A stretch of DNA of 64,000 bases from Brachybacterium sp036311905. GTDB taxonomy: Bacteria > Actinomycetota > Actinomycetes > Actinomycetales > Dermabacteraceae. The position numbers and the translations under genes are program-made. The notes under the pieces are model-generated. The model was not told where the DNA came from. It did not search any database and saw nothing but the letters and a program-made list of their open reading frames with translations. Location of the stretch: positions 6,284 through 70,283 of the forward strand of contig NZ_JAZDCH010000029.1 in the NCBI RefSeq assembly GCF_036311905.1, in the 5' to 3' direction. Positions 32,724 through 40,585 of this stretch are shown here, piece by piece (the stretch's first letter is position 1; every line of letters begins with the position of its first letter).

Positions 32724-32825
32724 TCCGGATAGAGTAGCGCAGGTGACCGGGACCGGCAAGGGCCTTCGGGAGAACTGCCGAGACGGCAGTGGAGAGAACA
32801 GTTGAGAGACACGGGGAGAGGCGAC

Positions 32826-33842
32826 ATGACCACACTCGCGGACGTGGCCAAGGCGGCCGGGGTCAGCACGATGACGGTGTCCAACGTCCTCGCCGGGCGG
32901 ACGCACAAGGTCAGCGAGGCCACGGCGCAGCGGGTGCGCGAGGCGGTCGAGGCGACGGGATACGTGCCCAGCGGCGCGGCCCGAGCCCTCTCGCGGCGGC
33001 GCTCGCGGATCGTCGCGCTCGTGGTCAACGGGGACGGCAGCGCCATGACGTCCACGCACGACGCCCGCTACGTCGGCGAACTGTCCCGGCTCCTCCAGGC
33101 GCGCGGCTACGTCTCGATGATGACCCCGGCCACCGATCTGCAGGCCACGGTCGCGAGCCTGCGCTCCTGGAACGTGGAGGGCGCGATCGTCATCAACACC
33201 CTCGGCACCCAGGTCGAGGCGCTGCTCGACGCCCATAACGTGCCGATGCTCTTCTCCGACAACTACGCCGAGATCGACGGGACCCTGACCGTGCGCACCG
33301 CCGATGCGGAGGGCGGGCGCCTCGCGGCCGAACACCTCCTCGCCCGGGGGCATCGCTCGGCGATCTTCCTCGGCCCGCTCCGCGACGTGGTCAGCGTCGA
33401 CGACGAGCGGTGGCGCGGGTTCCGTGAGGCCTTCGAGGTGGCGGGGGTCACGGCATCTGCCCCCGTCGGCATCAGCCAGACGACCGTCGCCTCCGGAGTT
33501 GCGGCGGCCGCCCGGATCGCGGTCCTCGACCCCCTGCCCACCGCGGTGTTCTGCTCGGCCGACGATCTCGCCGCAGGTCTCCTGCGCGGGCTCACCGCGG
33601 CGGGGCTGCGCGTCCCGGAGGACGTGTCCGTGATCGGCTTCGACGGCTTCGCCATCTCGCAGGTGACGACGCCCGTGCTCACCACGATCGGGCAGGACAT
33701 GAGCGCCAAGGCCGAGCAAAGCGTCGCGCTGCTCCTCGCGGCCCTCGAGGACGGGGTGGAGGCCGCCGCGGCGAAGCACCCCGAGCCGGTCCCCGTGCGC
33801 CTCATCGAGGGGGAGTCCGTGGGGCCGCCGGCGGCGCGCTGA
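32826..33842 (+). CDS. LacI-family transcriptional regulator
   Basis: A 338-residue regulator. Residues 1-55 hold the LacI headpiece (TLADVAKAAGVSTMTVSNVL) and a hinge helix (PSGAARALSRRR). The periplasmic-binding-protein-like sensor follows, with AFCSADDLAAGLLRGL-like and VSVIGFDGFAISQVTTPVLTT segments near the C-terminus. The ATG at 32826 has GGGGAGAGG upstream; a TTG at 32802 is less likely. It probably represses the divergent ABC-GH31 operon through the palindrome at 32710. Confidence 0.9.
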   Translation: MTTLADVAKAAGVSTMTVSNVLAGRTHKVSEATAQRVREAVEATGYVPSGAARALSRRRSRIVALVVNGDGSAMTSTHDARYVGELSRLLQARGYVSMMTPATDLQATVASLRSWNVEGAIVINTLGTQVEALLDAHNVPMLFSDNYAEIDGTLTVRTADAEGGRLAAEHLLARGHRSAIFLGPLRDVVSVDDERWRGFREAFEVAGVTASAPVGISQTTVASGVAAAARIAVLDPLPTAVFCSADDLAAGLLRGLTAAGLRVPEDVSVIGFDGFAISQVTTPVLTTIGQDMSAKAEQSVALLLAALEDGVEAAAAKHPEPVPVRLIEGESVGPPAAR

Positions 33843-33919
33843 TCTGGGGCGGACTTCACTCCGGTCCCGTCTGGTCTCGCTGCCCCGCCCCAGTTCGTCA
33901 CGCCCGACCCGTCCGCCGG

Positions 33920-33994
33920 TCCTGGAACTCCGCGCCCTGCGTGACCTGAGGGCCTGTGGGGCGTGGAGGTCACGCCTGGCGCGGAGTTTCAGCA
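33920..33994 (+). repeat. Family B palindromic repeat, copy 3
   Basis: Same arms as copies 1 and 2 (cctggaactccgcgccctgc on the left, gcctggcgcggagtttcagc on the right). It lies between the convergent lacI-type gene and the helicase gene, a terminator-like position. Confidence 0.82.
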
Positions 33995-34015
33995 AGGGCG
34001 GGCCCCGTCCGCCCA

Positions 34016-35785
34016 TCACCCCTCGGTCAACGCCCCCGTCGGCAGCCAGTCCGCGCCGAGCAGCTGCGCGACGTCCTCGAGGCTCTCGGTGTCGCCGCCC
34101 ACGGTGTCGGAGGCTGCGGCGATCCGCTCCACCATCACCTTGCTGACCTGCTCCTCGACCGTGTCCTGGGCGTAGGCGATGTACCAGGGGGAGACCTGGT
34201 GGTCGCGGTGGGTGCGGCCGGTGACCTGTCGGCCAGCGATGCCCGAGAAGCGCGCCTGGTGGAAGATCCCGACGCGCGGCGCGGTGCTCGCCTGCCCGCC
34301 GCCCTCGAGGGTCTCGCCGGCATGCAGGCTGATCGAGGCGACGGTCGTGAACACGCACACGGGTGCCTTCCCCGTCTGGAATCGCAGCCGCTCGGCCTCG
34401 ACGTCGAAGCGGCCCTGGCCGTAGATCGTGGCGACCTCGATCCCGGTAGCCCGCAGTCGGTCGACGATGGGATCGGCCGCGGTGCCGACGAACTCGACCG
34501 AGCAGGCCACCTGCCGCTCGGCCTCGACCTGCTGCGCGATCCACTGCACCGTCGAGTCGACGCGCAGCAGCCCGGCCTTCTGCCGGAAGCGCAGCAGCGC
34601 CGCCCGGCCCTTCGCGGTGTTCCGTCCGCGTCTCGCGAGGTCCATCTCGCGGCAGAACTCGCCCCAGTCCGCCTCGTAGGCCTCCCGCTCCGCCGGGGTC
34701 AGCGCGACCGGCAGGCCCGAGATCGGCACCGGCCCCCACGGCGCGGCGCGATGCAGCATCGCGGGCGGTTCCGACTCCGCGAGCCAGCTGCGCACGCGGG
34801 CGAGGTCCTCCGCCCGACGGGTCGCGTCGGCGGTCCAGGTCGGACCGTAGCGGCCCTTCTCGAGGGCGATCCCGTGCCGTTCGAGGGCGGCCGCGAAGTC
34901 GCCCGCGGGATCCTTCGCCGAGGTCCAGGCGGTCATCGGTTCGTCCTGCACCTGCGCGTAGGCGGGCGCGAGATAGGGCAGCTCGAGCGGGGTGTGCCCG
35001 GGCGTCGCGGTGGTCGCGATGACGAACGGCGCGTCGTCGTGGCGCTTCCCGTGCCCGGAGATCTTCGCCCAGAGCTTCCAGCGCTTCGTGGAGGTGCGCC
35101 GCAGGGCGTGGGCCTCGTCGGCGATGATCACGTCCCAGTCGTGGCCCGCGACCTTCTCCAGCCGGTCCCAGGTGATCACCACCCAGTCCAGGCCGCTGTC
35201 GCCGAGGGCGGTGATGGTGCGGCACCAGTGGCCGATGGTGATGGCGGCGGGCCGGTCGGCGACGACCAGCACCCGCTCCGCGCCGCGCAGGTCGCCGACG
35301 GCGCTCGCCCCCAGCACCGCCGAGATGGTCTTGCCGACGCCCGGCTCGTCGGCCAGCAGGAACAGGCGCCCGCCCGCGGCGGCCCGCGCGGCGATCGCGT
35401 CGGCCGCCTCGTACTGGAGCCGGCGCGGTTCGAGATCCTCCGCCGGGCCGGGGACCGGTGCGGGCGCGCCGGGGTTGAGATCGTTCTCGAGGAACCGTCC
35501 CAGCGTGTGCGGCCCGGGGGAGTAGGGCGCGAGATGCGCGGGCAGGGTGCGGCCGACGTGCAGGTGCATCCGCACCGCCGGATGCCACGACGCCCCCTCG
35601 ACCCGCGTCCCGTACGGCACGTCCAGCACGAACAGCCGCTCGCCGGGGCCGACGAAGGGCAGCTCCCTGTGTGCGGAGCTCGAGCCGCGACGTCGCGAGT
35701 GGCTGCGGCGTCGACGGGTGCTGGAGCGGCGGGAGGTGGGCACCCGGCGACGATAGCCGGGGTCGACGACGATCGGTGCGAGCAC
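34016..35785 (-). CDS. SNF2-like DEAH helicase
   Basis: A 589-residue SF2 ATPase. After an Arg/Ser-rich head (1-40) and an unfamiliar domain (45-105) come the helicase motifs: Q/motif I with LADEPGVGKTISA (Walker A about 146-153), motif II DEAH at 223-226, motif III ATTATPGH, and the C-terminal lobe with VCVFTTVASISLHAGETL and motif VI RQVTGRTHRDHQ. The TGRTHRDHQ ending resembles SNF2-like helicases of phages and mobile elements rather than chromosomal RapA. No nuclease or methylase gene is adjacent, so a role in restriction or phage defence is only a possibility. It converges with the lacI-type gene. Confidence 0.85.
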   Translation of the reverse strand: MLAPIVVDPGYRRRVPTSRRSSTRRRRSHSRRRGSSSAHRELPFVGPGERLFVLDVPYGTRVEGASWHPAVRMHLHVGRTLPAHLAPYSPGPHTLGRFLENDLNPGAPAPVPGPAEDLEPRRLQYEAADAIAARAAAGGRLFLLADEPGVGKTISAVLGASAVGDLRGAERVLVVADRPAAITIGHWCRTITALGDSGLDWVVITWDRLEKVAGHDWDVIIADEAHALRRTSTKRWKLWAKISGHGKRHDDAPFVIATTATPGHTPLELPYLAPAYAQVQDEPMTAWTSAKDPAGDFAAALERHGIALEKGRYGPTWTADATRRAEDLARVRSWLAESEPPAMLHRAAPWGPVPISGLPVALTPAEREAYEADWGEFCREMDLARRGRNTAKGRAALLRFRQKAGLLRVDSTVQWIAQQVEAERQVACSVEFVGTAADPIVDRLRATGIEVATIYGQGRFDVEAERLRFQTGKAPVCVFTTVASISLHAGETLEGGGQASTAPRVGIFHQARFSGIAGRQVTGRTHRDHQVSPWYIAYAQDTVEEQVSKVMVERIAAASDTVGGDTESLEDVAQLLGADWLPTGALTEG

Positions 35786-35813
35786 GCGCGGTCGAGGAGC
35801 CGGCCGCCCGCGG

Positions 35814-36833
35814 TCACCGCCCCTGCCGCCGGTACTCCCGCGGCGTCATCCCGCACGCCGCGGTGACATGCTCGTAGAAGCTCGAGAGCGAGCCGAAACC
35901 CGCGGCGGAAGCGATCTCCGCGGTGGTCATCGAGGTGGTCAGCAGCAGGCGCTGTGCCTCGGCGACCCGGCACATCGTCACGTACTCGCCGAGCGTCACC
36001 CCGACGGTGCGGCGGAACACAGTCATCGCGTGCGACGGCGTGAGATGCGCGGCGGCGGCGATGTCGGCGATGGTCAGGGTCTCGCGATGGTGCTCCCGCA
36101 CGTGCTGCGCCATCGCGGAGACGTGGCGCAGCCGAGCCGTCGGCGCGGAGCCGATGGGGGAGCCGGTGCGAGGGCTGCCCTGGGCGCCGGCCTCGGGGCC
36201 GGCGGGGGCGCTGCCGATGGGGGCGCCGCCGACGGTCGGGTCCGCCGGATGCCCCGGCCGGATGCCCGCGCGGAGTATCCGCCGCACCGCCGCGCGGATC
36301 TCGAGCTCGGCGAGGTCCAGCGGGGCCGGGGCGAGCGCACCGCCCCCGGTGTCGTCGGGCGTCGTCGGCCCCGCGTAACCCGTCGGCGGCGCGGAGACCG
36401 TCGGCCCTGCGGACCCGGGCACCTCGTGCACCCACTGTTGCGCGAGCAGCGCCGTGCGCGCCGCGAGCTCCGGCGCGCGCACCACGAGCGGCCGCCCGCT
36501 CAGCAGCGGCGCGGTCTCCGCCTCCGGCAACCCCCAGGCGAGCACCGTCGCGAAGGGCACGTGCATCCACAGCGTGTCGCCGGGCCGCGAGTCGACCAGG
36601 CCATGGGGCTGCGCCGCCCAGAACACCGCGATCTCCCCTGCGCGCACCGTGAGCGGCCGGCCCGCGAGGAGGTACTGCAGCTGCCCATCGAGGACCACGT
36701 TGATCTCGACGTCGTCGTGCCGGTGCATCGAGAGCATGCGCGGCGGGGAACCGCGGCGGATCCACAGCCCCGCCCGCTCCTCGTCGACCCGAGCATCGAG
36801 CCCGAACCCCGGGACCACCGTCGCGCTCGTCAT
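35814..36833 (-). CDS. AraC-family regulator with cupin sensor
   Basis: A 339-residue protein. Residues 25-95 form a cupin/AraC-binding domain (MHRHDDVEINVVLDGQLQYL, ending with the VFWAAQPHG loop). A long Pro/Gly/Ala-rich linker spans about 140-225. The two HTH motifs of AraC are at 235-335 (LTIADIAAAAHLTPSHAMTV and TTAEIASAAGFGSLSSFYEH). Regulators of the melibiose/alpha-galactoside type have this layout, and the divergent gene is an alpha-galactosidase. A minus-strand TACGGT 6 bp before the ATG suggests leaderless transcription. The linker is unusually long for the family. Confidence 0.88.
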   Translation of the reverse strand: MTSATVVPGFGLDARVDEERAGLWIRRGSPPRMLSMHRHDDVEINVVLDGQLQYLLAGRPLTVRAGEIAVFWAAQPHGLVDSRPGDTLWMHVPFATVLAWGLPEAETAPLLSGRPLVVRAPELAARTALLAQQWVHEVPGSAGPTVSAPPTGYAGPTTPDDTGGGALAPAPLDLAELEIRAAVRRILRAGIRPGHPADPTVGGAPIGSAPAGPEAGAQGSPRTGSPIGSAPTARLRHVSAMAQHVREHHRETLTIADIAAAAHLTPSHAMTVFRRTVGVTLGEYVTMCRVAEAQRLLLTTSMTTAEIASAAGFGSLSSFYEHVTAACGMTPREYRRQGR

Positions 36834-36839
36834 CCCCGC

Positions 36840-36845
36840 ACCGTA
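36840..36845 (-). promoter_or_regulatory. -10 hexamer TACGGT for the AraC gene (leaderless)
   Basis: On the minus strand TACGGT is followed by 6 bases and the ATG. There is no Shine-Dalgarno sequence. It lies 68 bp from the -10 of the divergent GH4 gene. Confidence 0.5.
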
Positions 36846-36912
36846 GCGGGGGATCGCAGGATCCTGGAAGAGCGGGGGAGGAATCCGGGAGACCTCCGGC
36901 TCTGTGCGCCCC

Positions 36913-36918
36913 TAGCGT
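36913..36918 (+). promoter_or_regulatory. -10 hexamer TAGCGT for the GH4 gene (leaderless)
   Basis: TAGCGT is followed by gacacc and the ATG, so transcription is predicted to start at or next to the start codon. Confidence 0.55.
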
Positions 36919-36924
36919 GACACC

Positions 36925-38313
36925 ATGACGACGACGTTCCTCAAGACCCCCAAGATCACCCTCATCGGCGCGGGCGGATTCGTGTTCCCGTTCCGGCTGA
37001 TCGGCGACATCCTCTCCTTCCCCGCGCTGCGCGAGGCGACCCTGACGCTGATGGACGTGAACCCCGACAAGCTCGGCCCGGTCGCCGCCGCGACCCGCGA
37101 ACTCGTCGCCCACCACGGCTTCGGCGCCACGGTCGAGGAGACCACCGACCGCCGCGCGGCCCTCGACGGCGCCGACATCGTGATCATCACCTTCCAGGTG
37201 GGCGGGGTGGAGTCCTACCGCCACGACGTCGAGATCCCGCGGAAGTACGGGATCGACCAGACGGTCGGTGACACCGTCGGCCCCGGCGGCGTGTTCCGCT
37301 TCCTGCGCTCGGTGACCGCGTACGACGAGATCGCGGCCGACGCCCTCGAGGTGTGCCCGGACGCGACCTTCATCAACTACGCGAACCCCATGGCGATGGC
37401 GACCGCGTACCTGAACGCGAAGGGGCTGCGCACCGTGGGCCTGTGCCACAGCGTCCAGGGCACCACCCGCATGCTCGCCCGCACCCTCGGCGTCCCCTAC
37501 GAGGAGGTGTCATACCGCTGCGCCGGCATCAACCACCAGGCCTGGATCCTCGAGTTCATGCACGGCCAGGAGGACCTCTACCCGCGGCTGCGCGAGGTCA
37601 TGTCCGCCAAGCACCGGCGCGGGCGCGGGGCCGACGGGCTCGCCGGCGACGACGGCGACCACTCCGAGGCCGCGGAGGAAGCGAGCACCTACGAGGGCGG
37701 CAACGAGCAGGTCCGCACCGCGATCATGAACGCCTTCGGCTACTTCCAGACCGAGTCCAGCCACCACGCCTCCGAGTACCTGCCCTACTTCCGCAAGACC
37801 CCCGAGCTGGTCGAGGAGTACATCCCCGAGCGCTGGGACTACTACGAGATCTGCGCGGCCCACGACGACCAGGGCGACATCGACGCGCAGCTCGAGAAGC
37901 TCAAGGCCGAGCTGGCGCCCAGCGTCGAGTACGGGGCGAGCATCGTGAACTCGATCGTCACCGGCACGCCGAGCGTCGTGCACGGCAACGTCCCCAACGC
38001 CGGGGCGCTGATCCAGAACCTCCCGGCCGACGCCTGCGTGGAGGTGCCCTGCCTCGTCGACGCCCGCGGCGTGCAGCCCACCGCGATCGGCGAGCTGCCC
38101 CCGCAGCTCGCGGCCGTGAACCGCACCAACGTCAATGTGCAGACCCTCGCCGTGCGCGCCGCGCTCACCGGGGACCTCGAGAACGTCTTCCACGCGGTGG
38201 CGCTCGACCCGCTGACCGCCGCGCTGCTCACCCTCGAGGACGCCCGCGCCATGACCGAGGAGCTCCTCGCCGCCCACGCCGACCGGCTGCCGGAGCGGCT
38301 GCGGGCGGGGTGA
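36925..38313 (+). CDS. Alpha-galactosidase, glycoside hydrolase family 4 (MelA-like)
   Basis: A 462-residue NAD- and metal-dependent GH4 enzyme. The Rossmann entry is KITLIGAGGFVFPFRLIGDI. INYANPMAMATAYLN, GLCHSVQGTTRMLA with the metal-binding Cys, and CAGINHQAWILEF with the His ligand are characteristic of MelA-type alpha-galactosidases. Acidic residues 230-250 form a variable loop. It hydrolyses intracellular alpha-galactosides by a redox-elimination mechanism. It is divergent from the AraC regulator; no transporter gene is adjacent. The ATG lies 6 bp after a TAGCGT -10 hexamer, so it is probably leaderless. Confidence 0.9.
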   Translation: MTTTFLKTPKITLIGAGGFVFPFRLIGDILSFPALREATLTLMDVNPDKLGPVAAATRELVAHHGFGATVEETTDRRAALDGADIVIITFQVGGVESYRHDVEIPRKYGIDQTVGDTVGPGGVFRFLRSVTAYDEIAADALEVCPDATFINYANPMAMATAYLNAKGLRTVGLCHSVQGTTRMLARTLGVPYEEVSYRCAGINHQAWILEFMHGQEDLYPRLREVMSAKHRRGRGADGLAGDDGDHSEAAEEASTYEGGNEQVRTAIMNAFGYFQTESSHHASEYLPYFRKTPELVEEYIPERWDYYEICAAHDDQGDIDAQLEKLKAELAPSVEYGASIVNSIVTGTPSVVHGNVPNAGALIQNLPADACVEVPCLVDARGVQPTAIGELPPQLAAVNRTNVNVQTLAVRAALTGDLENVFHAVALDPLTAALLTLEDARAMTEELLAAHADRLPERLRAG

Positions 38314-38347
38314 GCGGGCGGGTCGGGGGTTCTGTTCCTGCGCCCCC

Positions 38348-38442
38348 AGAACCGCTGCACTCTGGGGCGAATCCGAGCCGGATTCTGCCGAGTCTGCAGG
38401 GGTTGCGGGGCGAATGGGAGGGCATTGCCCCGAGTCTGCACG
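38348..38442 (+). repeat. Family A intergenic repeat, copy 3 (one and a half units)
   Basis: ctgcactctggggcgaat, an 8-bp spacer and the pairing arm attctgccgagtctgcag are followed by a second set, ggggcgaat, 8 bp and attgccccgagtctgcac. It lies 35 bp downstream of the GH4 stop. Confidence 0.82.
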
Positions 38443-38821
38443 TCGTACGGGACGGGGCGGGACGATGTCCGCGGGGTCGCGGGTCGGCGCGCGGTGGGCC
38501 GGTCTGCGGCTGACCGAGGACCGGTGCGCCGCGTCGCCGACGATCCCGGAGCGGGCACCCCGTGAGACCTCCGTCATGTCGCGACGGAGCCCTCGGGATC
38601 GTTCACATCTCCCCGCTCACATGGCTCTGACCTGTACTGACGCCCTACAGCGCACAGCCTCCCTTAAGGGGTTGAGCGATCCTGTGGTCGCCGTCACGGC
38701 CGTTTGACGCGCCTGCTTCAGCACGTGTCACGGTCGATTCCGACGAGCGCCGGCGGTCGATGGCGGCTCGTCCGCCTCGGCACCGGCAACCGTCTCCCGA
38801 ATCCCCGACCCAGGAGTAGAC
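38443..38821 (+). other. Upstream region of the levansucrase gene
   Basis: About 380 bp with no supported gene. It is less GC-rich than its surroundings (38570-38720), as expected for a promoter region. A TTGACG at 38704 could be a -35 element, but no clear TAnnnT is found at the right distance. The sequence gaatccccgacccaggag before the GTG supplies the ribosome site. Confidence 0.4.
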
Positions 38822-40396
38822 GTGTCCCGTCACACCACCCCCCTGAACCCCACCCGCCGTGGCTTCGGCGCCCTTGCGCTGGGTGCGCTGGCCGCCGCCG
38901 GCACCTCCTCGGCGCTGGGCACCTCCGCGGCCCAGGCAGCCCCCGCCGCGCCGGACGCTCCCGCCGCCCCCACCGGTGACGGCCCCCAGCCCACCCCGCA
39001 CACCCAGCAGGCCTACGACCCGATCACCAGTGACTTCCACGCCCGCTGGACCCGTGCGGATGCCCGCCAGATCATGCGCACCCAGAACGACACGACCGTC
39101 GAGCGCGGCGAGAACTCCATGCCCGAGTCGATCACCATGCCGGAGATCCCCAGGGACTTCCCGATCATGACCGACGAGGTGTGGGTCTGGGACACCTGGT
39201 CGCTGACCGACGAGCACTCCAACCAGATGAGCTACAAGGGCTGGGACGTCATCTTCTCCCTCGTCGCCCCGCGCGACATCCCCTTCGACGAGCGCCACTG
39301 GAGCGCCCGCATCGGCTACTTCACCCGTCCCTCCAGCGCCGAGCCCGACGAGGCCTGGACCTACGGCGGCTACCTCTTCGAGGACGAGACCTCCCTGTCC
39401 AACACCGAGTGGTCCGGCTCCGCCCGCCTGATGCAGGGCAACAAGGTGCGCGTGTTCTACACCGCGACCACCTTCGGCGAGAAGCGTCCCGGCACCGACG
39501 GCAAGCCCGCCGTTCTCGCGACCGTGCTCGGCAAGATCAAGGCCACCAAGAAGGGCGTGAGCTTCTCCGACTTCGGCGAGCACGTCGAGATCGCGGAGCC
39601 CGACGGCACCTGGTACCAGACCCAGGAGCAGAACCCGTACTTCTCCTTCCGCGACCCCTTCACCTTCGAGGACCCCGCCCACCCCGGCGTGACCTTCATG
39701 CTCTTCGAGGGCTGCGGAGCGGGCGTGCCCGGCACCGCGGAGACCGACGCGACCGAGGAGGACCTCGGCTACGTCGACGGCGACCCCTTCGCGGAGACCG
39801 TCGACGAGGTCAACGCCAAGGGCGTCCAGTGGCAGCGCGGCAACATCGGCCTCGCCTGGGCGGACTCCAAGGACCTCACCTCCTGGACCATGCTCCCCCC
39901 GATCCTCACCGCCTACGGCGTGAACGACCAGACCGAGCGTCCGCAGATGATCATCGAGGACGGGAAGTACTTCCTGTTCACGATCTCCCACCAGTTCACC
40001 TACGCGGCGGACCTCCGCGGCCCCGACGGCGTCTACGGCTTCGTCGGCGACGGCATCCGCTCCGACTTCCAGCCGCTGAACTCCTCCGGCGTGGTGCTGG
40101 GCAGTCCGGTGGACCTGAACCTCCCGGCCGACGCCCCTGAGTCGCCCACCGAGGGTCAGAACCCGCGCCAGTTCCAGGCGTACTCGCACTACATCCAGCC
40201 CGGCGGCCTGGTCCAGTCCTTCATCGACAACGTCGAGGGCCGCCGCGGCGGGACCCTCTCGCCCACGGTGAAGGTGGACGTGGACGGTGCCACCGCGACC
40301 TCTGCGGTGGACTACTCCTTCGGCGACGACGGCCTGGGCCCGTACGCCTACATCCCCACCAATAAGCGAAAGGGCGGGGTCGGTCACTACAAGTGA
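38822..40396 (+). CDS. Levansucrase, glycoside hydrolase family 68, Tat-exported
   Basis: A 524-residue secreted enzyme. The Tat signal has the twin Arg in NPTRRGFGALALGALAAAG, with cleavage probably after SAAQA near 39. The five-bladed propeller carries the triad: nucleophile D124 in VWVWDTWSLTD, stabiliser D278 in SFRDPFTF, and acid/base E372 in NDQTERPQM. GH68 levansucrases transfer fructose from sucrose to levan; inulosucrase is the alternative. It starts with GTG at 38822, with CAGGAG upstream. The neighbouring lipoprotein GH32 and cytoplasmic GH32 complete a levan/sucrose locus. Confidence 0.92.
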   Translation: MSRHTTPLNPTRRGFGALALGALAAAGTSSALGTSAAQAAPAAPDAPAAPTGDGPQPTPHTQQAYDPITSDFHARWTRADARQIMRTQNDTTVERGENSMPESITMPEIPRDFPIMTDEVWVWDTWSLTDEHSNQMSYKGWDVIFSLVAPRDIPFDERHWSARIGYFTRPSSAEPDEAWTYGGYLFEDETSLSNTEWSGSARLMQGNKVRVFYTATTFGEKRPGTDGKPAVLATVLGKIKATKKGVSFSDFGEHVEIAEPDGTWYQTQEQNPYFSFRDPFTFEDPAHPGVTFMLFEGCGAGVPGTAETDATEEDLGYVDGDPFAETVDEVNAKGVQWQRGNIGLAWADSKDLTSWTMLPPILTAYGVNDQTERPQMIIEDGKYFLFTISHQFTYAADLRGPDGVYGFVGDGIRSDFQPLNSSGVVLGSPVDLNLPADAPESPTEGQNPRQFQAYSHYIQPGGLVQSFIDNVEGRRGGTLSPTVKVDVDGATATSAVDYSFGDDGLGPYAYIPTNKRKGGVGHYK

Positions 40397-40474
40397 TCGG
40401 CGGCCTGCGCCGGGAGCCCCGGGCCTGATGGCCCCTGGGTCTGATGGCGCAGGACTCGCGGCACAGCGACGACG

Positions 40475-40511
40475 GCGCGGTGTCGCCCCGAGAAGGGGCG
40501 GCACCGCGCCG
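40475..40511. terminator. Bidirectional hairpin terminator
   Basis: A 16-bp stem with one G-T pair (ggcgcggtgtcgcccc / ggggcggcaccgcgcc) around a gagaa loop. It lies between the convergent levansucrase and GH32 lipoprotein genes. Confidence 0.8.
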
Positions 40512-40585
40512 CGGTGCGTGCGGGGCGCCCGCCCGGTGTTCGCGCGATGTGCCCTCGGTGCCCGCGCGACCGGCCGCAGGTCGGG

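Noticed and set aside
29437..32737. Plus-strand frames of 350 and 905 residues over the sugar transporter operon
   Set aside because: The minus-strand genes here have clear motifs, signal peptide and EAA loops; the plus frames have none.
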